64,000 nt of DNA from Mesorhabditis belari (lineage: Eukaryota > Nematoda > Chromadorea > Rhabditida > Rhabditidae), in assembly GCA_958450365.1 (NCBI GenBank), contig CAUEEP010000022.1, positions 434,001-498,000 of the forward strand, written 5' to 3'. Under the pieces are notes generated by a model. The model made no database searches. It saw nothing but the letters and a program-made list of their open reading frames with translations, and was not told the DNA's origin. This document shows positions 35,242 through 46,022 of the stretch, in pieces. Position numbers and translations under genes: made by a program. Positions within the stretch are counted from its first letter, which is position 1; each line of letters starts with the position of its first letter.

Positions 35242-35957
35242 GGAATCATTTGATGAGGAATTACAAGCGTCACTCAAAAATTGGCTGATAGCTGATAATT
35301 TGGCTGTAAAATGATAGCTTGGTTGCACTAGTTTTCCAAAATAAGTCTAGAAAACGTTCTAGAGTCAAAATACGTCTAAGAAGCGCATTCGGGGTGTACT
35401 TTGTGCTAAAAAATCGGAAACACATCGTTTCTGGACTCGCCGAAGAGGCCAGAGGGTGTATTTTTGATTTTTGAGCTCAATCGAAAGAACAAAATCTTTC
35501 AACGCCTTTCAATTACCACAATAACAACATCTTGAGCCAAAATTGCACCAATGAATAGCAGAAAAAGTCTCATTTTTGATTTCCCTTTGAAAAGAACTAA
35601 AATCCAATAAAAAAATGAGCTTTTATCGTAGATTTCGTTTATATTTTGGCTTGATTTTTTGATTCATTTCATTTCAAATATCAATAATGAATTATGAGCA
35701 ATTTTTCATCAAAATCTAGAACTTTTTTTGCTTTTTCTAACTCGACTGTCAAATGTTTATGTTTAAAAAGCTTCATTTTAACTTCAGATTCTGTTTTGCG
35801 GGTAGAGAAGCTGCTGGAATGTAGATAAGACTGAAAGCTGACTGAAATATGACTTATTTACAGGTTTAGTTTGAATGATTTATTGATAAGTTGAAGGTTT
35901 TTGTTGAAAGAATCACACAATTCCCGAAACTTGAGTTGAAAGAACGCAATTCCCGTA

Positions 35958-36200
35958 TTGGAACCGTATTGAAATCGTATTGGAACCGTCATGGAACCGT
36001 GTTGGCACCGTCATGGAACCGTATTGGAATCGTATTGGAATCGTATTGGAACCGTATTGGAATCGTATTGGAACCGTATTGGAATCGTATTAGATCCAAA
36101 GAAGAACCGTATTGGAACCGTATTAGATCCAAAAAGGAACCGTATTGGGACCGTATTAGATCCAAAAAGGAACCGTATTCGAACCGTATTGGGTCTATTG
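35958..36200 (+). repeat. 11-bp minisatellite (GGAACCGTATT)
   Basis: About 20 degenerate units of GGAACCGTATT or GGAATCGTATT, some spaced by AGATCCAAAAA. The same repeat occurs in opposite orientation at 53863-53996. Confidence 0.9.
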
Positions 36201-36774
36201 GAGTCTTTTCAAAGGCCAAACTGAAATCGGCCTTTGATCTTTTGATCGGCTTTTGCTGAAACGGGAAATCTTTCGATCATTTCCATCCAATCACTGTCAT
36301 TCTCGAAGATTCTGGATAAGACAATTGTTTTTTTCTTTGAAATTCTTCCCACCATTCAGTTTTGGGAAAGAAAAATGGACAATCAGACTTTGAGCTTAAG
36401 TCCAATTGTTCTTCTTGTTCCAATTGTTCTTAAGTCCATGTTCATCTGCTCCTCTTTCCAATCCACTTAAATCGTCGAAGATCCAGTGAGCTTTTAATTT
36501 CTTGATCGATTCCGGTAGTTTCAAGCATCTTTTAGAAAATCGGAAAGCTTTTATATAACTATTTTATAGATATTTTCTTTTTCGAAGCCAACAAACCGTT
36601 ACGATCAAAATCAGAAAGAAATTCCAGAGACTAATCAATCTTTTTTGAACATTTTAAAGCATTTTGATTCATTTTTTTTGTTTACAAATTGATCAAATTG
36701 CAAAAAAAAACATGAAAACTATTTAAAGCCGCAATTTTGGCAATTGATTTGACTGCTCTGTGATTCTTGAGGTA

Positions 36775-37135
36775 TGTCAGCTCGGAACCAAACTGATATT
36801 TTAGTTACTATTGTTATTATTGAATGATTTGTCTATTCTTATGTGTTCTCCCCTGTGCTTATCCCTTTTATTGCCGAGAAGGGTCGGTCCTTGGGATTGC
36901 CTAGGAGGACAATTGAGGCTCTCGCTTGGAGTCCCTCCTTCCCCTTACACTCATTTGTAATCTATTCGTCTTATCGTACTACTGTAAATAAAGGTACGTA
37001 TCTTCCGGTAGTAGCAACTGCAGTTCAGGTCGTTCATTTCACAGGGACTCCCCTCGTTGGAGGAGTTGAGTTGGGTTGTCGGGGTGTTAAAGATGACGGG
37101 ATATCAAAAGGGATCCACTCTCTTTAACTTAACCC
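36775..37135. repeat. Dispersed LTR-like repeat, copy 2
   Basis: Same sequence and orientation as 25938-26330, starting TGTCAGCTCGGAACCAAACT. It contains TGTAAATAAAGGTACGTATC, which looks like a polyadenylation region. It is followed by a tetranucleotide tract and then AATAAAGCATATATC near 37441. Confidence 0.55.
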
Positions 37136-37170
37136 AAATTCTAGTCCATATCCGTTTATACCTAGGAAGG

Positions 37171-37340
37171 TATCTATCTATCTATCTATCTATCAATCTC
37201 TCTATCTATCTCTCTATCTCTCTATCTATCTCTCTATCTATCTATCTATCTCTCTATCTATCTATCTATCTCTCTATCTATCTCTCTATCTCTCTATCTA
37301 TCTCTCTATCTATCTATCTATCTCTCTATCTATCTATCTC

Positions 37341-37374
<34 letters not shown>
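37171..37374. repeat. TCTA/TCTC tetranucleotide microsatellite
   Basis: About 200 bp of TCTATCTATCTC units. The ORF of Leu/Ser/Ile/Tyr repeats through it is an artefact. Confidence 0.97.
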
Positions 37375-37377
<3 letters not shown>

Positions 37378-37518
37378 TGGGTTTGTTTTGAGTGGTGTCC
37401 CGGGTAATTATTGTGATTTTGTTTGTGTCGCTATTCAACTGAATAAAGCATATATCTAATCTACCTTCAAAAGTCTTTGTTTTAAGAAATCTCTTCAAAA
37501 ACTATTTATTAAATTTAT

Positions 37519-40500
37519 TCAATTAACTGATAGCTCAAGCTCCGACTTTTCGTGAACAATATTGAAAATCACTTGAAGAAACAATGAGAATTTGTCTAAA
37601 GCTTATTTAAATCAAAAAAGTGAAAGAACTAACCTTCAAAGCCATTTAATTTCCGCAGCACATTTCCTTTCCAAGAAAGCAAATAATAAATGGCAATAAA
37701 AACTGAAATTCTCCGAATTTGGAGGTCAATTTTTGATGATTACTCAAAAATAATCCAAATCCAACGATTGTCCCTGATGGATCTTTGACTATTGGAATGA
37801 TTATTAGAGAAATTGAGATGACGAAAACGGTGAGATGAATGAGCATTGGGAACTGAACGAATTCATTGGATAAGCCACAGTATTCTTTTGCTAAAAGATG
37901 CTTCCCAGAAAAATCTATCGTAATCCTTAGCTTTGGTGAAAAAAATGGCATTAAGTCACCTCAAAAACAGGCTCGCTCATTTGTTTTAATTTGAAAAACA
38001 GCTGGATTACAGTGACTACAGTATCTTCTTAGAATCGACTACGCTGACTCTGAATCCGTTTTCAGTTTTGGCCCTTGAGGCCTGTAACGCGAGAGATTTA
38101 GGTTACAAGCCTCCTTACTTGGGTTCATTTTTCGCGAGCCAACGTGGTGCATTGCTAAAGGCTTAGGCTTAGGCTTAGGCTCAGGCTTAGGCTCAGGCTC
38201 AGGCCCAGGCTTAGGCTTAGACTTAGACCTTGAGCCTGAGCGTCCAAATGAATCTTTATCGATTCTTTTTTATCGAGTCTTTAATTGAGAGCCTCTTATA
38301 ACGTGTAAACCTGCAAAACATTAAAAACAAAAGAAGCCTCAAGACAAAACCCTGGGAGGGAATCGAACCAGACCTCTAGACGGCAACTTTAGACCCGTAG
38401 TCGACAGCTTTGTCAATGCACTATGTTGCTAGCTGGGTCCGTCGCGAAAAACGAACTCAAGTAAGGAGTAAAACTAAAAGTAAGTAACACTTGTAACTCA
38501 GATATCTCGAGTTACAAGCCTCCAGGGGAAAAATTGAAAACAGATTCAGAATCAGCGTAGTCGATTCTATAAGATGGAGTTGCTTTCGTTTTAAAAGGAC
38601 ACAGAGAACTGACGTCTTTCCCTAGTTAATCGTATGGGACAATTTTTGCACCTTGATAGCCAGTGGATTGACGGGAATTCGCTTGAGACGGAGAAAAATC
38701 AAAGCTGCCACTGTGGTTGTACTGCTCATTGTACCTAAAAAAATGAGGATATCAATTGTATAGCACTTTTGAGCTTAAAATTTTGATCTTACAAGTGCTC
38801 TTACTTGCCACCATTGCCCAATTGATGAGCGTTTCGATTTGGCCAACGAATGAAACGCAAATCGCGAGAGAGACATGGAAAAAGAGGGCCACTCGGGGTG
38901 ATCCGCTTTCCTCATGGATAAGTGACAGAAATTTTGGCATCATTTTCGCTCGTGATCCAGCCAGTAACGAGCTGAAGAGATAGATTTATTTTATTAAGCT
39001 AAGAAGCTAAGAGCTAAGAAGCTAAAAGCTAAGAAGCTAAGTTTATTCAGCTATTGAGCTATTGAGTTTGGCAATTAAAGTAGCTAAGAAAATGGGGACA
39101 AGAATGTACTTTGATCACTAGCAACATTCTCTGGCACACAGCTGCTTTGTCTCTCTGTTATCTGGCTTTATCTGGCATACACAACAAAAGAATTGTGCCA
39201 GAAACGTTGGTTTACATAAGGAAAAGAAAGCAAAACCAACCGACTCCAGGCAAAAAGATCGGAATTGATTGCACTGATCATTAAAAGAGCAATGATTACA
39301 GGCATTATATAGGACAAATCGCCAAGGGTTTTCTCGCTGAATTTCTGAAAAATGAATGCTGAGAATTTCTTGATGTAAAGAAGTTCAATTTTCACAAACA
39401 CTAGCCACCACATCGGAGTTAAGAATTTCTTGTGGAGTGAGAATGATGAAATAAGCGATGTTTACGAGAAGATAAGTGATTGCAGCAATCGAGAGACCAC
39501 CAATCACAGCGATTGGGAGGATTCTAAAAGAAAAAAAAATCTACTGTGCTCTTTGAAACACATCCTTTTGTGGCGTATACTATTGATGAAGGAAATGCTC
39601 ATTAATTGTACGAGGAAGGGTGTGTTTACAAGTTTAAGCACAAAGTACACACACTTTTCTGGGAAGCTGAAAAGTTAAAGCTATCATTTTGCCAGAAATG
39701 GTCTGTTTTTGAAAGTACAAAGTACTGGCTACAAAGTACTAGCTTTCCAGTACTTTATAGCCAGTGCAAAGTAGCTACAAAGTACTAGCTTTTCAATGTT
39801 TTCCAAAGTACTGGCTTTCCAATGTTTCCATAAATAAATCAGCGTAATAAATTCGGTTTATCGTTTTTCGATCAACAGCTTACTTTCTAATATCTTTCTG
39901 TTCAATATCTTCAGTTCCAAAATTGAGCGTATCAAAGCCACCATAAGCCCAGATGCCAGCATACAATGAGAGAACGATTGAGCCTAGAATTCCCTTTAAT
40001 TTCTCTAAACAACTTTACCAGAAAGGATTTGTTTCCATTTTTTTGAGCACAAAGAACAAAGTAGTGTAAGTCTAAATATTAGCAACTCATTAGCAACAAA
40101 CCCGGATCACTTTTTGAGTCCTTCCACAAAACATCAAATGAAAGATGTGATTGATTTACTTAAAATCTTGCAATAATGAATAAATTTGCATATTTGGATA
40201 CCTTTAAAAATCATATAATAAAACCCAGTGATAATCAATGTCGAAATTGCAATCAATTTGCTGATAGTGATGACGATTTGAATTTTGGAGGCGTACTTTT
40301 TCAGGGAAAAGAAATTCGCCCATAGAAGAAGCCCTATTCGAAAAAAATTTTTTTTTTGTTAAAATGAGTAGTTGACATACAAATCAATGAGAAACCAAGT
40401 AATTGCTGAAGTAATTTTCGTGACGTTTGAGTGAATGCGAAATTGAAAGGAGAAAGAGATTCGAGCATGTAACTGCCAAAAGTTTCAAAGAGAATTGCGC

Positions 40501-41880
40501 AGACACAAGAGCTAAATTTTGTTCAATGATGCTTTCAACATTTTACCGTAATCTATATAAGTTTTGTATAAATTTTCCAATCGATAACATACGATTGAAT
40601 CAAATTGGAAAGCCAAAGAAAAGCGAATGCTAACGGTTTCCATTTCACGAAATTTATATAGGCAAAATCGGAACCATTAATCGGAATCGATGTCGCCAAT
40701 TCGATGTAAACCTGGAAAGAGATTTTGGTGCAAAAGTGGGGAATATTGCGTCAACAACAACTACCGTATTTCTTCGAATAGAAGACCGGGTAAAGAGTAT
40801 GATCGCGTACTCCTGCGTAGCAGCCCTTTCTTTTCTGCATAAAAGCTTTCAATCAAGTGCTATAGAGCTGGAAAATGACTCAAAAATACCACATGAGCTA
40901 ACAGATTTTTGAGTCATTTTCCAGCTCTATAGCACTTGATTGAAAGCTTTTATGCAGAAAAGAAAGGGCTGCTACGCAGGAGTACGCGATCATACTCTTT
41001 ACCCGGTCTTCTATTCGAAGAAATACGGTATATGATTGCCATCTGTAAACTCGTCTCTTGACATGTTGAAATTTTACACTGGGGCTTTTTGATGATGCTA
41101 AATCGATTGATATTTTCAAAATATAATTTCTTATTATTTTGATGCTATTACATATAGGCCCGGCTTTGATATTTTCTTTTTTGATGCTCAATTCGAAAAA
41201 CCTCGATCTTTCTAAAGCAGTCCCATATCGATCAGCCAATCATCGAAATGCTTGTCACTCCTGATCGCGAGTTTGGGTCGTTCTTCTTAAGAGGTTAAAC
41301 GCCTTCAATTCAAGCCTAGCCACCGCTGCTAAACCTGCTTGCGCCATACACTAAAAAACTTCAGAAAAGTTACAAAACTGAGGAAAAAGCATCAAAAAGC
41401 AAAAAAAATATCAAAGTCGGGTCCATGTGTAATAACATCAAACTAACAAGACATCATAGTTTGAAAATATCACCAACTGATTTAGCATCATCAAAAACCC
41501 CCAGGGTAAAATTTCAACATGTCAAGATGAGTTCACAGATTGCCCTCCCCCCAACTACCTTTGCACCGAGATTTTAAAATTTTTATCCGAAAAAGGTTTT
41601 TAGATTGGTTTGAAACCGTAAAAGTGAGTCGAATCATTTGTGGAATAGGGGACAAACCAAAGCTGTTAGCAGAGCGATCACCGCTCCAATCAGCCAACAA
41701 AGAAGTGAGAGCCCGATCGAGCCGGAATGCTCGAGAACGGTTTTTGGAGAAACGAAAATGCCAGCTCCAATGATCGATCCTGGAAATGTCTGTAGAGTTA
41801 AATGCGAATACTTTCGTACAAATACCTGCAATGTAACTGATTGCTCCAAAGATACCCAATTTGTTGTTGCTTCTCGGCAT
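37519..41880 (-). CDS. SLC7-type amino-acid transporter light chain (AAT family)
   Basis: Plasma-membrane amino-acid exchanger of the APC superfamily (LAT/xCT-like). Exon 1 (41826-41880) codes [19 protein letters not shown] and joins in phase to [19 protein letters not shown], the unwound TM1 motif (G-S/A-G-I/V-F-V-S-P) typical of SLC7. Later exons give [18 protein letters not shown] (TM3), [39 protein letters not shown] (TM6 region), [53 protein letters not shown] and [20 protein letters not shown]. The C-terminal exons give [20 protein letters not shown], and probably a short last exon ending at TGA 37519-37521. TM2 is followed by an intron holding a MITE palindrome. Symbol left blank because worm aat paralogues cannot be told apart by eye. 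Confidence 0.9.
38160..38228. repeat. Interstitial telomere-like (TTAGGC)n tract
   Basis: About eleven hexamers, TTAGGC mixed with TCAGGC and CCAGGC. TTAGGC is the nematode telomere unit. It lies within the foldback element, not at a chromosome end. Confidence 0.85.
38346..38440 (-). pseudogene. tRNA-like sequence with perfect B box
   Basis: On the minus strand GGTTCGATTCC is a perfect B box and TAGCAACATAGTGCATTGAC is a D-arm/A-box-like stretch. GACCCAG...CCCAGGGTT at the ends pair only partly. The anticodon arm is poor, so it is probably a decayed tRNA or a SINE-like head. Confidence 0.55.
40762..41030. mobile_element. Palindromic MITE, family F1 copy 2 (SLC7 intron)
   Basis: TACCGTATTTCTTCGAATAG at the left and its exact complement at the right. 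The arms are almost perfectly complementary over about 120 bp each, with the loop ACCACATGAGCTAACAG. Confidence 0.88.
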
Positions 41881-42356
41881 CGTTTGTTTTGCAAAGAGAA
41901 ATCCTTCAAAATATAATATTTTTCAAGCTGACGAAAATTTGCTCAAAAGAACACGTATTCAATTTTTGTCCATTTTTTCTTATTGTTAGATCTCTTTTTG
42001 AGATATCAGTGTTCATCACAGAGCAATCCTTTGTTCAATAATAGAGCCTTTTGCTTGCTTATCTTCTTTTGTTTGGTCAAGCACAGAAAAGGAAGTGCTT
42101 TGAAAAGGTTTAGCTATTCAGAAACTATACATTTGTGCTTTTGTTCTAGCATCATACACTTACACTTTCCAGACTGCTTACGATAGCACCAACGATTTGA
42201 CGTTGTTTTAAGTTTTTAAGACTTTTTGGTCGCCCAAAATAATATTAATATCTTAACGTTTATTCAAATCCATAACAAAGCGTTGCAATTTCCAACTCGG
42301 GGAAAAAAGTATTAGCTGAAAAGATTTAAACTACTAGATTAGGGGGAAAACAATTG

Positions 42357-43565
42357 TTAGTGGTGTTTTTCTTTCTTCAGCGAAGAAATGTAAGAAAGAT
42401 AGAAAAAGCGTGAAAACAATCCGACAAAGCTCAACTCCATGAATAGGCAGATGTAGAAGGTCGGGAAGTGGGTGGCTTGTTTACAATCTAAATGCTTAGG
42501 TTAAGAATTATTGCAGAAAGTGAAACTGACCCCATTTTAAATAGAGGTAATACGCGTAGAATTGTGCACTGATCGAGAGGAAGAATTGAGTGATCTGTGC
42601 CATCGTCAAGCACTTGGCAAACCAACTTGGAACATGGAATTGGGCAGCTCGGCAGAAAAAGTAGCTAAAGTAGATATATTTTTCGAATTCAACTAGCTTT
42701 TACCTGTACATGAAAGAGTGAATTGCAAAATTTATGAGGCCAATGTATAGATGAACACCCTTCATCGTTTCGTAAGACCAGATACTGAAAATTTCGCAAA
42801 ATAAAAAAGATAGTAAGACGTACCAGTAGTTGAGAGTAAAGATGTGGTGATACCAGTGTAGAAAAATCAATGGCCGCTTTCTTAGCACGATGAAAATTGT
42901 ATCTCCCAGCTCAATCACCTTGCTCCACACAAAGAGAACCTAACAATGCTCCATAGTTTTTCAGTAACCACGTCTAACAACCTGATACCACCCGGACCAA
43001 CCATTCAAAATGTTTGTCTCCAGTGGATTGCAAAAAGCCGCTATAAAACAAGCTATACTCTCTCGAAACAAAACCTACAATCAAATCCATTATGATAAAT
43101 GTCCACCAATGTTTCATGTCCGACCACACAAAAACCAACACCGCTGAAGATCCCCAAACCAAGATTCCACAAAGCCAATGGAGTCGTTAACTAAATTACA
43201 AATTGATATATTTCAATACAAAAATTAACCTGAAACGGCTTTCGATTGCGAAGAAAATATCTGATTGAAAATATTGTGATGACGTAGAGAAGCGTTATGA
43301 TGAATCCGGCAGGTCGAGCATTTTCCATAAACTCAACAGACTCAGAGAAGCGAAATGTTGATGGAGGGCGTGAAAGCTAAACATCGTGGTCGTAAAAAGA
43401 AAGTTTGACGCCATAATACATCAGTTGCCAACAAAGTAACTTTTTAGACTTTAAGTAGGTAACTAACAAAAGCTACCGCATACCTGTAATAATGAAAAAA
43501 CTCACCATGGCAAACATTCCCAACATTCTTGAGCAACGGTGCAAGTTCTCTAAAATCGTCAACAT
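42357..43565 (-). CDS. Very-long-chain fatty acid elongase (ELO/ELOVL family)
   Basis: ER membrane 3-ketoacyl-CoA synthase that condenses malonyl-CoA with acyl-CoA in fatty acid elongation. The probable first exon (43506-43565) gives MLTILENLHRCSRMLGMFAM and joins in phase to FSESVEFMENARPAGF, a first membrane span ending FLRNRKPFQ, and LTTPLALWNLGLGIFSGVG. The signature block KVIELGDTIFIVLRKRPLIF is followed by HWYHHIFTL, the catalytic HxxHH box. Then come SYETMKGVHLYIGLINFAIH and the TM-rich end FPTFYICLFMELSFVGLFSR. The C-terminus KEKHH fits the KxKxx ER-retrieval signal. The stop is TAA at 42357-42359. The first exon is the least certain part. The gene is 476 bp from the end of the SLC7 transporter start region, same strand. 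Confidence 0.92.
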
Positions 43566-43764
43566 TAGCAAGTTTATTTTTTAAACACAAAAGAATATCA
43601 AGCATTTACTTGCCATTTTCAAACCCAACATTCAATGTTCCATTGTACTAAAATTTTTATTTCTAAACGCTATACAACAAGCACAATAAGCAAAATGTTA
43701 GCAGTTATTTCACAGTAGTTAGCAAAAAAAATCAACAACAACAAAACACAACAATTTTTTAACT

Positions 43765-45201
43765 TCAATCGTAGCGACGCTTCTCGAATTCTTGTCCAGT
43801 AGTACATTCATCGCATCCCTTACCAACTTCCTGATGCTCATTGTTGATAAACTAAAAGTTTTGTTTAGAAAGGTCACAGCGTTGATTTGCTACAACAGCA
43901 AACACTTACGTGAATTGTAGCCACGGAGAGGTCGACTATGTCTTGCGAAGAGATCGAAGTAATTTTGCCAATTGTTGCAGACACCTAAAAAGCTAGTCAT
44001 TACTTTTATGTAGCATTTAATCCCACCGCGTCAGCACGCTCGAAGCCATACACACAAGCAATGGCACAAGTTAAGCATGAGCATCCAATCAACAGCCAGT
44101 CACCTTTTACTGGACTAAAAAAAGGAGATACTTAAGATCCACATTTTAAAAAAAATACATTTTCCGGCTCGTCAACGTCTGAGATGTAATATTGGCCAAG
44201 TTAGTTTGCAACTGTGCTATGATCTAGAATACGTCGGATAATACGTCGCAATACTAAATTATATCTCACTTCATTTAAAAAGCTGAACATGACATCAAGG
44301 AAAAGCACCGCATGTTCCCAGATCACATTGGGATGCTCGAGATTTATATCGTATCGATCTAAAAGCAGTTGATGATTGAAAAAGTAATATTATACCCAAA
44401 GTTTTAAGAACGCTTTCAATATAAGTGATCGGTGAAAATGGAAGAACGTAATCAATCGCACGTAGCATTCTCATCTCAGATCTAAAAATGGAATTAACTT
44501 GCTACATACACGTGGGCATGGTTGGATCACTGCGTACCCACCTAATAATAGCCCTTGGCGTAAACGGCGATCCAACAGCCAGTAAAATCTTTGCCGTAAC
44601 GGCATTTGACAAGCTCTAAATTATAGATTTAAAATATATTATAGAGATTTAAGGCATACGTCGTGGTAATAGTTGTCCTTTGATGCTATTTGAATTGCCG
44701 TGACAACGCGAAGCGATAACTGCCGAATGATGTTGCATTGGGTCTTGGTCCACTGTTCAGCTTTTTGCTCTGCCGTCATATCCAACGTGTTAATGAAGAG
44801 ATGTGCTTCTTGTACATGAACGGACATGTACCTAGAAAGAAAATAAATCATCTAACAAGCATTAAATCGACTAACCGGTCAAATATCAAAGCAGCAACGA
44901 AGCGAACATCTGGAGGCATCTTCAAGCGAGCGCAAATCGTAAAAATGTAGTCAATTCCTCGACGATTCAGATAAGACAGATGAGATACTTGATTCGATTG
45001 CTTATTGACTAAAAAAATTTGATTTAAGAAAAAAACGAAGCGTCATACCTTTATTGGAGTCTTTCAGAAAAATGAAGAAGTCGTCCAGATATGGACCAGG
45101 CATGTCTCCCAACGGGTCGAGAAAGTTGCGGGCAAACGTTGGCTAAATCACATTGCATGAAACAGTCAAAATGAAACTTTTACCGATTTGTCTCCATCCA
45201 T
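43765..45201 (-). CDS. cosa-1: COSA-1/CNTD1-like cyclin-related crossover protein
   Basis: CNTD1/COSA-1 is a meiotic cyclin-like protein that marks designated crossover sites with the MutS-gamma complex. The start codon gives MDGDKS and follows a TTTTTAG acceptor-like site. Exons give FARNFLDPLGDMPGPYLDDF, YLNRRGIDYIFTICARLKMP, YMSVHVQEAHLFINTLDMT and a cyclin-box helix IIRQLSLRVVTAIQIASKDN. Then follow NAVTAKILLAVGS, RSEMRMLRAIDYVLPFSPIT (aligning with CNTD1 ESELDVLKSLNFRINLPTPL), KGDWLLIGCSCLTCAIACVY and ISSQDIVDLSVATIHFINNE. The C-terminus is EFEKRRYD-stop at 43765-43767. The pattern and spacing match CNTD1 along most of its length, though identity is low, as is usual for this fast-evolving gene. 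It is divergent to the cyclin T gene, with starts 821 bp apart. Confidence 0.84.
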
Positions 45202-46022
45202 TTTGGTCCTCCAATTCCTGTGAGGAGCTAAAAAGTTTTTTTTCAAAAAAGATTGGGGAAATTCTTGGTGCTAGGGGGATCGAGAGCAACGTTTTCAATT
45301 GAAAAATGACTACCTATCCAGAAATAGAAAATTGATTTCAAGAAAATCTTTTGAATACTCCAAACAGACGTTTGGCACAGAGTGGTCCACTCAATTCTCT
45401 TAGCAACAAGTCCTCCCTTTGTCAAAAAGCAACACAAGAAGAAGCACTGTATAAGAGAGGGAATAATTTGTGAAACAAAATGAAGAAACATGCGAAGGCG
45501 ACTCTATATAAACAACAATTCCGCAAAAACACTCCTTACGAATCGTCTTTTGAGATTTGCATAATATCGGAAAAGACAAATATAACCAACTTTTGCAAAG
45601 TGCTAAATTTACACGCAGTCGGGGAAGCTGGTTAAAACAGCGCCGGCCAAAATAATGCGTTTGCGGTGAAGTTTATTTGTCTTTCTTATTTTCATTGGAT
45701 GTAGAAAAAAATTAGCTATCTGCTGATTTTTTTGGAGCCTTTTAGAACAAATCTGGGATGAGAAAATGCCAAAAAACGAAAAAGGGCTCAAAAAGAGGCT
45801 AACTGAACTTTTCTCGACATCGATTCTGTTTTAAGTGATCTTAAAGTATGCAAAATGTAGATAATTTTATTCTGCATCCAATAAGAATAAGAAACACAGA
45901 AACTTAACCGCTGAAGGACTATTTTTTCTCTGGTGCTGTTTTGATCAGCTACCGCAGTCGGAACTGCTTGGTTCACATATTTTCTTGTTTTGTTGTGACG
46001 CTTCCGTTAATGAGTTGATTAG
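45202..46022. other. Divergent intergenic region between cosa-1 and cyclin T
   Basis: Likely contains both promoters. It holds a few short ORFs with no support and no repeat that I recognise. Confidence 0.55.

Larger units (their letters stand above)
35242..37518. other. Gene-free region between gene B and the SLC7 transporter
   Basis: AT-rich sequence with two tandem repeats and the second LTR-like repeat. Possible minus-strand coding pieces at 36255-36500 (for example FENDSDWMEMIERFP) could be upstream gene B exons, but I could not connect them. Confidence 0.5.
38031..38568. mobile_element. Foldback element with tRNA-like core and telomere-like tract
   Basis: The left arm AGAATCGACTACGCTGACTC and right arm are inverted copies, with inner arms CAAGCCTCC, CTTACTTGGGTTC and TTTTTCGCGA. 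Inside are a TTAGGC tract (38160-38228) and a minus-strand tRNA-like stretch (38346-38440). It lies in an SLC7 intron. Confidence 0.78.

Noticed and set aside
34724..35314. Long overlapping ORFs with 13-residue repeats (RFDTPVRHPGSTP and GVEPGCRTGVSNR types) on both strands
   Set aside because: A 13-bp repeat without stop codons is open in all frames; there is no splice context and every frame is equally open.
25938..37135. A single LTR retrotransposon bounded by the two direct LTR-like repeats
   Set aside because: The 10.8 kb between them hold cassette exons and foldback DNA, with no gag, protease, RT or integrase.
37057..37407. ORF with SLSIYLSI repeats
   Set aside because: Tetranucleotide microsatellite read-through.
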